From contig NZ_CP118261.1 in assembly GCF_013337045.2 (NCBI RefSeq), positions 124,001 through 188,000 of the forward strand: a stretch of 64,000 nt of DNA, written 5' to 3'. The notes under the pieces were generated by a model. That model had not been told where the DNA came from. It searched no databases and saw only the letters and a list, made by a program, of their open reading frames with translations. Shown here piece by piece: positions 19,028 through 26,704 of the stretch. This stretch comes from Agrobacterium vitis. Lineage in GTDB: Bacteria; Pseudomonadota; Alphaproteobacteria; Rhizobiales; Rhizobiaceae. The number at the start of each line of letters is the position of its first letter. The first letter of the stretch is position 1. Both the position numbers and the translations under genes were made by a program.

Positions 19028-20059
19028 ATGAACATAATGATTCTCGGAATTGATCTGGGCAAGAACTCCTGCAGCGCAGTTGGTGTCGACGCAACTGGTG
19101 CGGTGGTTACTCGCCGGACGATGCGTCGCGAGACGCTGATTGATTACGTAGCGAAGCTCCCGATTTGCGTGGTCGCAATGGAAGCATGCTGCGGTGCCCA
19201 TCATCTGGGTCGCCTGTTTGCTAGACAAGGCCACGAGGTCCGGTTGATGTCGCCGGAGTACGTTCGCCCGTATATCAAAGCCCAGAAGAACGACGACCGG
19301 GATGCTGAGGGTATTGCCGAAGCTGCATCTCGACCAACCATGCGTTTTGTCGACCTTAAGAGCGAGGAGCAACTGGACATCCAGACGCTTCATCGGGCGC
19401 GTTCTCGCCTTGTGACTGAACGAACGAACCTCATCAATCAGCTTCGCGCGATCCTGTTGGAGCGTGGGGTAATCTTTCCGGTTGGGAGGCGAAAACTCGA
19501 GCTTGGCGTGGACAGCATGCTTGCAGGGAGCAATGAGGTCTTGTCGTCGCGACTGTGCCAGCTGGTTGGCGAGTTGCGTGCAGAATGGAAGGAACTCGAC
19601 ACAAAAATCGCAGCTCTGAATACCGAATTTATCCAGTTGGCTCGCGGTGATGCCGCTATGTGCAGGCTGACATCTATCCCTGGAATCGGTGTACTCAATG
19701 CGACGGCCCTGGTCGCTGCGGTGGGTGATGCGAGCAGCTTCGCCAAGGCTCGCGATCTGGGCGCTTGGCTCGGATTGGTCCCCAGACAGTACAGTACTGG
19801 CGGTAAACCCCGACTGCTTGGGATATCAAAACTAGGCAACACCTATCTGCGCACTCTACTTATTCATGGTGCTCGCGCGGCGTTACCGTCGCTTTCAACG
19901 AGTAACACGCCTCTCGGGCGATGGCTGAAGGCCATGATAGAGCGACGCGTACACCGTAACGCTGTGGTTGTAGCGCTGGCGAACAAGCTGGCACGAATGG
20001 CGTGGGCCGCCTTGCGCAAGGAAACAGCTTTTGACCGCAGTTACCCGGTAGCTGCGTAA
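19028..20059 (+). CDS. IS1111-type DEDD transposase
   Basis: This is a 343-aa IS110-family recombinase. The N-terminal RuvC-like DEDD fold shows GIDLGKNS, VAMEACCGAHH and KNDDRDAEGIAEA. The C-terminal Transposase_20 part has LTSIPGIGVLNATALVA and GLVPRQYSTGGK-type sequence, with the serine-containing STGGK motif. The AGGAAAGAAAGGAA stretch upstream supplies a ribosome site. The gene appears intact and the element could be active. Confidence 0.93.
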   Translation: MNIMILGIDLGKNSCSAVGVDATGAVVTRRTMRRETLIDYVAKLPICVVAMEACCGAHHLGRLFARQGHEVRLMSPEYVRPYIKAQKNDDRDAEGIAEAASRPTMRFVDLKSEEQLDIQTLHRARSRLVTERTNLINQLRAILLERGVIFPVGRRKLELGVDSMLAGSNEVLSSRLCQLVGELRAEWKELDTKIAALNTEFIQLARGDAAMCRLTSIPGIGVLNATALVAAVGDASSFAKARDLGAWLGLVPRQYSTGGKPRLLGISKLGNTYLRTLLIHGARAALPSLSTSNTPLGRWLKAMIERRVHRNAVVVALANKLARMAWAALRKETAFDRSYPVAA

Positions 20060-20295
20060 TCGGATTGGCTACGCACTATGAAACGCGCAGCCCAACGAAG
20101 TTTGCAGGAAGGATCGTGAAGATGGCCTGACAGTCGAACGGCGTTTGGAAAGCCCGGTTAAAAAAATGGCACTGGGTGCCGAAGTGTTTATTGGGGCTCT
20201 GAACGTGCGGATGTCCATCTTGGCCATGAGCTTACTCATGAGACCGTATACGTTGACGCAGACTGATCAGCAAATCGTAGAATGCTCTTGCAAGC
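20060..20295 (+). ncRNA. Candidate guide (seek/bridge) RNA region of the IS1111-type element
   Basis: About 235 bp separate the transposase stop from the right inverted repeat. IS1111-group elements are reported to encode their target-choosing RNA in this downstream position, whereas classical IS110 members carry it upstream. Here the upstream space is only 67 bp. No RNA fold was computed, so the exact limits are unknown. Confidence 0.4.
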
Positions 20296-20311
20296 GGGGC
20301 GGGCCATACGT

Positions 20312-20650
20312 TTTGAAGGTCTTGCCTTCTGCGCGCAGGAACCGCCAGACCGTGTCGTGGGACACGTTGATCCCTGAAGCCTTCAGGTCCGCCGACAGGG
20401 CACGCACCGTCCAGTCTGACTTGACCTGCAGCCGCTGACGCACTGCATCGGCCGCAGCCCCCCTCAGGGTTGGCTTGACATAGCCGCCGATCTTCGCTTG
20501 CAGCAAGCCTTTGCCCGAACGATTCAACTGTCCGATCCGCACAGCAGATGCCGCCGATATGCCAAACCGCTCCGCTGCGCGGACCGTCATGCCACCGTTC
20601 AACGCCCCCGCAATACGCGTTCGTAAATCCAAAGAAAGAGGTCTTGCCAT
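20312..20650 (-). pseudogene. IS630-family transposase, N-terminal half
   Basis: The reading starts MARPLSLDLRTRIAGAL and contains the helix-turn-helix MTVRAAERFGISAASAVR and SHDTVWRFLRAEGKTFK, where IS630 proteins normally run on into the catalytic half. The IS1111-type element begins immediately afterwards, and the C-terminal half resumes at 18947. Confidence 0.88.
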
Positions 20651-21082
20651 CATCACCGGCCTCCACACCAGCAATGATCTTGAATCACAAAATCAACCAC
20701 AGGGAATCTGGAGGGTTATTTGAGGTCGCATCGGACGGCGCGGCGAATTCGGGCGGCCTCATGTAAGCCGCATTGAACGAAGGCGCGGGTTGTTTGGCGC
20801 TATGGGGATTTAGCCGCGGCGGTGGATGGTGGTTGGCAGGATCGAGCCTTGCCGGAACGCGTCGACAGGTCTGGAAGGAGAGTCGTGCCGGTATTTGCGG
20901 TGTCTTTGATGCCCCTATCGGTTGGCTTGCATCGACCGAACTCTTGGTGCTGTTGCGTTTTACCTCGCGCAGGCACGATTGGCCAAAGCACTCGCCTCGC
21001 GGCCTGCGTGCCGTACGGTGATGTTCCCAGGCTTCAGAAACGGGCTCCAATGACGCGCCCAGCATAGATCGGCAGTCAGCGG
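20651..21082. other. Region without a recognised gene
   Basis: There are about 430 bases between the IS630 start and the chemoreceptor stop. The first part probably belongs to the IS630 end. Open frames exist on both strands (for example 20773-21021 plus) but show no family motif. Confidence 0.4.
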
Positions 21083-22873
21083 TTAAAATTCCTCCCAGTT
21101 TGATTCTTTCGTGGCCAATGCCGCGTTACCGCGTGCGGCCGAGGACGAAACAGGTCTGCGGCTGGCTGGGGGTGAAGACCGGGGCAGAGGTCGCAGCGGA
21201 CCACCGGTCGATGATGGCATCGATCTCGGTACATCATCGAACCTGAATTGCTCCAGCAGTTCGAACAGCGCGGCTGCCTCACGGGCCAGACTGTGGCTTG
21301 CGGCAGTTTGCTCTTCGACCATGGCCGCATTCTGCTGGGTCCCCTGATCGACGGTATTGACCGCCTGATTGATCTCTCCAAGGGCGGTAGATTGCTCGCG
21401 AGAGGCTTCGACGATCGCAACGACATTCGTGTTGATGTCGTGCACCTGAGTGGCTATCTCCTGCAAGGCGGAGCCCGCCTTCGTCACGAGAGAAACACCG
21501 TTTTGAACCTGCCCGCCCGAAGCAGTGATCAGCATCTTGATTTCCTTTGCCGCCGTCGCAGATCGCTGTGCTAATTCACGAACTTCCTGGGCGACGACTG
21601 CGAAACCCTTGCCGGCTTCACCGGCGCGGGCGGCCTCGACGCCGGCATTCAATGCCAGAAGATTGGTCTGGAAAGCGATCTCATCGATGACGCCGATGAT
21701 GTTGGAGATTTCCCGCGACGAGTTTTCGATCTGATCCATGGCACCGATTGCGTCTCGAACGACCTGACCAGAGTGCTCCGCATGTTCGCGGGCGCGACTG
21801 ACGAGCTGTCCGGCCTCTTCGGCGCGGCGGCTGGAGTCCTTCACAGTCGTCGTAATCTCTTCAAGTGCCGCAGCTGTTTCCTCGACAGAGGCTGCCTGCT
21901 GTTCCGTCCGTTTCGCCAGTTCATCGGCTGCGGTGCGAATCTCGCTCGAACCGGCCGCGATCGCACGTGCATTGTCAGCGACCGTCGCCATCGCTCGCTT
22001 CAGCTTTTCGGAGGCGGCATTGAAATCGGTTCGCAGGCGTTCCAGGGACGGGATGAATGGCTTTTCGATATTCTGTGACAAGTCGCCGTTGGCAAGATTG
22101 TCCAGGCAACCTGCAAGCTGGTCAACATTTTCGACGCGCCCGGTCACATCGGTCGCAAACTTCACCACCTTGAAGACATTGCCATTCATGTCGAAGATCG
22201 GATTATAGGAGGCCTGGATATAGACCTTGCGCCCGCCCTTGCCGATCCGCATGAACTCGTCCGCCACCAGTTCGCCTCCGGCAACCTTCATCCAGAAGTC
22301 CCGGTAGGCGGCCGAATTGACGTAGGAACTTTCGCAGAACATCGAATGGCGCTTGCCCTGGATCTCGGACAGGGCATAACCGAGGGTCGACAGGAAGTTT
22401 TCATTGGCTGTCAGCACGTCGCCGGCCGGAGTGAATTCGATGATCGCCTGTGCCCGGGACAGAGCCTCTAGCTTGCCGGCATCTTCGGCAGTCTTGAGCT
22501 TCTGAGCAGTGATGTCGGTGGCGATCTTGATCACCTTCACTGGCCTGCCACGGCGAATGACCGGATTATAGGAGGCCTCGATCCAGACTTCCTTGCCGCC
22601 TTTGCCGATGCGCTTATATTGCTGCTGATCATATTGACCGGCTGAGAGTTTGGCCCAGAATGCCTTGTAATCCGATGACCGCGCATAGCCCTGTTCAACA
22701 AACATGCTATGCTGCTTGCCGACGATTTCCGATAGCTCATAGCCGAGCGCGCGGCAGAAATTTTCATTGGCTGTCAATATCTTGCCTGAAAGATCGAACT
22801 CGATCATGGCTTGAGATTTTGATAGCGCAGAAAGAATTGCGACAGCATTGGCACCACGATTGAGAATATTCAC
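21083..22873 (-). CDS. Cytoplasmic chemoreceptor with two PAS domains
   Basis: This is a soluble methyl-accepting chemotaxis protein of about 597 aa. Two PAS domains are evident: the first has [19 protein letters not shown], the second [19 protein letters not shown]. Each ends in a PAC motif (IEASYNPV, then [16 protein letters not shown], then VKFATDVT). A HAMP-like linker and the signalling domain with [20 protein letters not shown] follow. The C-terminus is SNWEEF, a pentapeptide that docks CheR and CheB. The GTG at 22873 is chosen because GGAGG lies seven bases upstream, and the longer open frame has no such site. PAS domains of this type often hold haem or flavin, so oxygen or redox sensing is possible. 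It is divergent from a small conserved gene at 23050. Confidence 0.93.
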   Translation of the reverse strand: MNILNRGANAVAILSALSKSQAMIEFDLSGKILTANENFCRALGYELSEIVGKQHSMFVEQGYARSSDYKAFWAKLSAGQYDQQQYKRIGKGGKEVWIEASYNPVIRRGRPVKVIKIATDITAQKLKTAEDAGKLEALSRAQAIIEFTPAGDVLTANENFLSTLGYALSEIQGKRHSMFCESSYVNSAAYRDFWMKVAGGELVADEFMRIGKGGRKVYIQASYNPIFDMNGNVFKVVKFATDVTGRVENVDQLAGCLDNLANGDLSQNIEKPFIPSLERLRTDFNAASEKLKRAMATVADNARAIAAGSSEIRTAADELAKRTEQQAASVEETAAALEEITTTVKDSSRRAEEAGQLVSRAREHAEHSGQVVRDAIGAMDQIENSSREISNIIGVIDEIAFQTNLLALNAGVEAARAGEAGKGFAVVAQEVRELAQRSATAAKEIKMLITASGGQVQNGVSLVTKAGSALQEIATQVHDINTNVVAIVEASREQSTALGEINQAVNTVDQGTQQNAAMVEEQTAASHSLAREAAALFELLEQFRFDDVPRSMPSSTGGPLRPLPRSSPPASRRPVSSSAARGNAALATKESNWEEF

Positions 22874-23049
22874 GGGCGATCCTCCATGGAGACGTTCGTG
22901 GCTATACGTCGAGCCACAGTACGAATACTCGCACACTGATATTAATTCGGAATTAATTATAATCGTAACGGTTGCAGTCCAAATACGCGTAGAGATTCGC
23001 GAGTGACGGAGAGAAAATACCACAACCAGACCTTGATGAACGAGGGCGC

Positions 23050-23253
23050 ATGGTCGCGCCCCCGCTTCGGGAATTCAATCGCTACATCAAACAGGGAATG
23101 TCCTGCATCGTAAACCTCAAGATCGACAAACCGGGCGGAGATACGCAATCGGTGCAATTTTCGATGACACCGGAACAGTGCAGAGAAATCGCCAACAATC
23201 TGATGATCTGCGCGCAGGTCATCGAGTTGGAAAGGCCGACTGCCCCGCAATGA
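23050..23253 (+). CDS. Small unknown protein divergent from a chemoreceptor (copy 1)
   Basis: A 67-aa protein of unknown function. It is clearly homologous to the 78-aa product at 47244-47480, sharing EFNRYI.QGMSCIV near the N-terminus and [29 protein letters not shown] at the C-terminus. It has no signal peptide or membrane segment. GAGGG lies just ahead of the ATG. It is divergently arranged with a cytoplasmic chemoreceptor (start 22873), and the second copy is divergent from a chemoreceptor relic, so a link to that receptor type is likely. Its stop is only 6 bp from the stop of the convergent HD-GYP gene. Confidence 0.75.
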   Translation: MVAPPLREFNRYIKQGMSCIVNLKIDKPGGDTQSVQFSMTPEQCREIANNLMICAQVIELERPTAPQ

Positions 23254-23259
23254 CGCCTC

Positions 23260-24222
23260 TCAGTGGATCGTGCCGCTGATAACCATTCTGGAAACGAAGG
23301 CCTTCAGCAGATCCGGGTCGAAATGCCCGGTTGAATGTATCATCGTGTCAATTGCCTCCGCCTGCGTCCAGGCCCGCTTGTATGGCCGCACAGTCGTCAA
23401 TGCCTCATAGACATCGCAGATAGCGGCGATCCGGGCGACAAGCGGAATATCGTTTCCCGCCAATCCATGTGGATAGCCAGAACCGTCGAATTTCTCGTGG
23501 TGGGAAAGACATATCTCAAGGACGGCGTTTGAAACGTAGGGCTCTTTCTTCAACATTTCGTAGCCGCGTTGCGGATGAGTGCGGACTAGCGCCAGTTCAT
23601 CGGCCGTGAGTTTGCCGGGCTTGCGCAACAGTTCCACCGGTAACACCATCTTTCCGAGATCGTGAACAAGCCCTCCAAGGCCGAGTAGGCGGATCTTCTC
23701 CTCGTTCAGTCCAAGGTTTCGGCCGAATGTGATCATCAACGCGCTGACGGCCAGCGAATGAAGAAAAGTCCCTTCATCCTTGTCCTTCAGCTTGGCAACG
23801 CCGATCAATGCACTTGTCGTCGACATGGCGTCGGACATGACCTTTTCGACGGCTAGACAGGCGGAATCGAATTGAAAGGCGTGATGAAGCTGCGCCTGGA
23901 CGAGGACGTTTCGAACATAGGGTCGCGTCTCCTCAATAGCCCTTTGCGCCAAGGCAATTTGCTCGCCTGAGAAAAAGCTATGCAGATGGGCTTGAAAGGC
24001 GGCGGGGTTCAGCCCCTCGGGAGGGAACGCGGTATCGGTGTCGATGCCCTTCTGTGTGTCAATGACGACGCTGATAGCATGGCTTGCCATCATGCGATCG
24101 AGATCCAGCGAGGATTTAATCAGAAACCGCCCATGCGGTTTCGCAGGGTCGAGAGCTGTCCCTTCCAGCTCCTCGACAAACATTCCCACGCGGACCTGAT
24201 GCAGCCTGATCCTCTTTCGCAA
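23260..24222 (-). CDS. HD-GYP cyclic-di-GMP phosphodiesterase
   Basis: A 320-aa protein with an N-terminal DUF3391 region (about 1-130) and a C-terminal HD-GYP domain that hydrolyses cyclic-di-GMP to GMP. Key motifs are HSLAVSAL, GLVHDLGKM (HD at 187-188) and HHEKFDGSGYPHGL (231-244), followed by ICDVYEALTTVRPYK. All the metal-binding positions I can recognise are kept, so it should be active. Translation starts at TTG 24222 with GGGGAG eight bases upstream. It lies in a neighbourhood of chemoreceptors and GGDEF-EAL proteins, suggesting a role in motility or attachment switching. Confidence 0.93.
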   Translation of the reverse strand: MRKRIRLHQVRVGMFVEELEGTALDPAKPHGRFLIKSSLDLDRMMASHAISVVIDTQKGIDTDTAFPPEGLNPAAFQAHLHSFFSGEQIALAQRAIEETRPYVRNVLVQAQLHHAFQFDSACLAVEKVMSDAMSTTSALIGVAKLKDKDEGTFLHSLAVSALMITFGRNLGLNEEKIRLLGLGGLVHDLGKMVLPVELLRKPGKLTADELALVRTHPQRGYEMLKKEPYVSNAVLEICLSHHEKFDGSGYPHGLAGNDIPLVARIAAICDVYEALTTVRPYKRAWTQAEAIDTMIHSTGHFDPDLLKAFVSRMVISGTIH

Positions 24223-24639
24223 CTAGCTCTCCCCAGAAGTCTCCCTTTACTGCCACGCGATAATGAGCATTCTTCCTACGATATGACTAATAGTCCATGG
24301 TGTGGAGTGGGGCAATCACCTGAGGCACCAACCCGGGCAGCGCTCGCAATCTACATGTGCGCCGAACCGGAACGCGGATTTCGATAGCCTGTGCAGGAGG
24401 CTGTTCAATCTGAATGAGCCACCGGAGCGCCCTGCCGGACCTGGAATTCCGATCGACGGTTCTGGATAGAGAGGCCTGACATAACTCGAACAGGAGGTGG
24501 CAATGCCCGAAATCCCTGCAAAGGGCTCTGCCGTGGCCAGAACGATGTCCATGCCATTGGTTTGGAGTGGGCAACTGAGACCCGAACCTCCTCCAGATAC
24601 TCTTCCTATTGTCGGAGGAAGAGCTGGATGTCGGCGAAC
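24223..24639. other. Region without a recognised gene
   Basis: This lies between the HD-GYP start and an IS5 relic. Minus-strand frames such as 24316-24552 are open but carry no recognisable domain. The HD-GYP promoter must lie here, probably near 24230-24300. Confidence 0.4.
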
Positions 24640-25045
24640 TGGCTATGCGGGTGGGCCTTGAGCGATCGGAGGTGTCGCGTAAAGCTCGCGCCATCGGCTG
24701 CGTTCGAGCGTGCCGATGTTTCCACGGTGTTCTCTATGTCTGTCATACGAGAAGGTGAAGTCCTGGGCATCTGCGCCCTTTTCGCCGGTGCTGTCGATCA
24801 TCAGCCATTCCAGGTCAGCTTCGCGCGCCAGAACCCGAAAGCATCTGGTCAAGTACGCCCATCTCGATCCAGCGGTAATAGCGCCGTTTCACCGAGCGAT
24901 AGTCCCCCAGCCGCGCCGGCAGGTCGCGCCAGCGTCCGCCCGAACGGCCATCCATAATAACGCATCAAGGAAATCCCGGTCGTCGGTGCGCGGACCACGA
25001 CGACCTTTGGTCCCACTAGGCACAAAAGCCTTGATGCTCCTGATG
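24640..25045 (-). pseudogene. IS5-family transposase relic
   Basis: On the minus strand the N-terminal half of an IS5-type transposase is readable across three frames: IKAFVPSGTKGRRGPRTDDR and DFLDALLWMA, then LPARLGDYRSVKRRYYRWIE, then READLEWLMIDST. The catalytic C-terminal half is missing. It ends just beyond the 3' end of the exporter gene. Confidence 0.75.
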
Positions 25046-25048
25046 TTA

Positions 25049-25654
25049 TTAGCGACTTGCAACCAGCACGCCAGCGCCAATCATGAGCGCCCCAGCGCCA
25101 CGGTTCAACACGCCGAGCTTCTTCGGATCGGTAAGAGCGGATTTTGCCCTCTGTCCCAGATACACGTGCCCACCTACGACCACGACCTCGATGAGCGCGA
25201 TGATCGCCAGCAATTCCAGTGTGTCAGACACTGTTAGTGGCCGAATGCCGAGAACTCCCGGTAGGAGCGCGAGGTAGAAGATTGGCATCTTGGGGTTGGA
25301 TATGTTCAAAAGAAACCCGGTTAAGAAGAGCCATACCAAGCCGCCGCGCATCACCCGGGGCTTAATGTCCGGTTTCGATCTCCACATCATAACGCCTGTG
25401 TAGATCAGATACATGGCACCCACATACTGAATGAATCGCAGCTTCTCGTTCATGTATTGGGCAATTGCATTGAAGCCAATTGCCGCGAAGATGACGAACA
25501 GAAAGATGCTGCAAACGACCCCAACACCATACGCAATTCCGTGCGCCGGGCCGTTGGAGACAGTTTTGGAAAAAATCGTAAGGTTGTCCGGGCCTGGGCT
25601 CGCGGCGAATACGAAGAAAGCCAAGCAAAACGTAAGAATTGTCTGAGTGTCCAT
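25049..25654 (-). CDS. LysE/RhtB-family exporter (paralogue)
   Basis: A 201-aa inner-membrane exporter of the LysE/RhtB family with about six hydrophobic segments. The signature FAASPGPDNLTI lies near residue 17 and NISNPKMPIFYLALLPGV in the middle. It is related to the exporter at 10201-10815. GAGGAG precedes the ATG. It lies 104 bp downstream of a decayed asparagine-synthase-type gene on the same strand. The two may have formed a unit in which a modified or amidated amino acid was exported, but this is inference. Confidence 0.9.
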   Translation of the reverse strand: MDTQTILTFCLAFFVFAASPGPDNLTIFSKTVSNGPAHGIAYGVGVVCSIFLFVIFAAIGFNAIAQYMNEKLRFIQYVGAMYLIYTGVMMWRSKPDIKPRVMRGGLVWLFLTGFLLNISNPKMPIFYLALLPGVLGIRPLTVSDTLELLAIIALIEVVVVGGHVYLGQRAKSALTDPKKLGVLNRGAGALMIGAGVLVASR

Positions 25655-25758
25655 TCGCTGCTCCTCTGTTCGCTAAATTCATCGAAATTAAAGTTGCCGC
25701 CATCGAAATAGTCAGTGCCGACTTTCTTGTGTCGTTCGGTAGGCGCATTGTACCCGAA

Positions 25759-26504
25759 TTAGAGAAACATCGCCAACGCGTTGCGAATTTGAGGACCGTC
25801 GATATTGTCTGGGAGCAGTATATCAGAAGGGCGAGTGGCATCGGTGAGCGCACGAAATATTTGGTCGTGGATCCCAATCCCTTCCGGTATTCTAATCTTA
25901 GGACGGTCAATCATATAGTCCGGAATATCACCCCGGAATGCTTCGCGGAGTACGAACTTCTCAACGCCGGTCCTGACCTTCAAATCGAAGGGGAAAGCCA
26001 TGGCGAACTCGATAAGCCATCGATCTAGGAATGGGAACCGGCACTGGATCGAGCTTGCCATACTGCTGCGATCGGTACGCTGAAGATCCGTACGGAAGAG
26101 ATTATTCAGCCTGTAGGTCGAGAGAGCGTAGGGATCTTTGGCCGTTTTGAATAGACCATATCGCGCAAAAATCTCATCGCTTCCATCTCCCGACAGCGCA
26201 ATCTTAAAGCCATTCGCCCGGACCCCGGCATAAACGGATGCCATTTGTTAGCATATCCGAGATGTCGACGGGCTCGAAGAACTCTCCGCTGAAGATTGAA
26301 TTGCGAATGTTGCGTTTGTTCTGTCCACTTTGAAATTCCGTCACGATATGCGGAATGCCGCGCTCGGCGCAAAAACGCCGCGCATATTCCAGATCTGTGG
26401 AATTTTGAGTGCTGATCGGAAACGCTGTGACGTCCCGATGATATTTTGCGGCCAGATGGAGCACGATTGTGCCGTCGAGGCCGCCCGAGAAGATCAGTCA
26501 GTCT
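25759..26504 (-). pseudogene. Asparagine-synthase-type gene, truncated and frameshifted
   Basis: Only the C-terminal ATP-pyrophosphatase (synthase) domain remains. The 5' part reads LIFSGGLDGTIVLHLAAKYH with the SGGLD ATP-binding loop, then STQNSTDLEYARRFCAERG. The frame slips near 26240 and resumes with IALSGDGSDEIFARYG, RTDRSSMASSIQCRFPFLD and FVLREAF. An in-frame TGA stands directly ahead of the SGGLD segment, and the N-terminal glutaminase domain is absent. Full-length relatives of about 500-600 aa make asparagine or amidate other carboxylates, for instance in natural-product clusters. Confidence 0.82.
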
Positions 26505-26704
26505 GGAATGTGATTTGGACACCTTTGGGAAGATCAAAACCTTAAATCGTCACTACGCCCTAAGGACAAATGCCGTTTTCGCGTGTCTCGCCGCCCACCG
26601 TTAATCAGTCTTCAAGCGATCTGATCCACCATAGTAAATCGTGCAAGTTGCTTTTGCCGGTCTTCCATAGTCCTGCGTTTTGATGATGGAGCTGATAGAT
26701 ATTG

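Larger units (their letters stand above)
18961..20307 (+). mobile_element. IS1111-type (IS110 family) insertion sequence
   Basis: Inverted repeats ATGGCCCGCCCC (18961-18972) and its complement (20296-20307) bound a 1347-bp element. It has 67 bp before and about 250 bp after the transposase gene. Terminal repeats place it in the IS1111 group. It is inserted between the two halves of an IS630 transposase. Confidence 0.85.
18340..20720. mobile_element. IS630-family element split by an IS1111-type element
   Basis: The two halves of one IS630-type transposase lie on the minus strand at 20650-20312 and 18947-18354, with an IS1111-type element between them. The outer limits are approximate, because I could not define matching terminal repeats or the expected TA duplication. 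Confidence 0.6.

Noticed and set aside
20685..21065. 126-aa minus-strand frame between IS630 and the chemoreceptor
   Set aside because: It is rich in Pro/Ser/Arg with no motif, overlaps the likely IS630 end and has an equally open frame on the other strand.
24316..24552. 78-aa minus-strand frame after the HD-GYP promoter region
   Set aside because: No recognisable domain or ribosome site; it lies in debris next to an IS5 relic.
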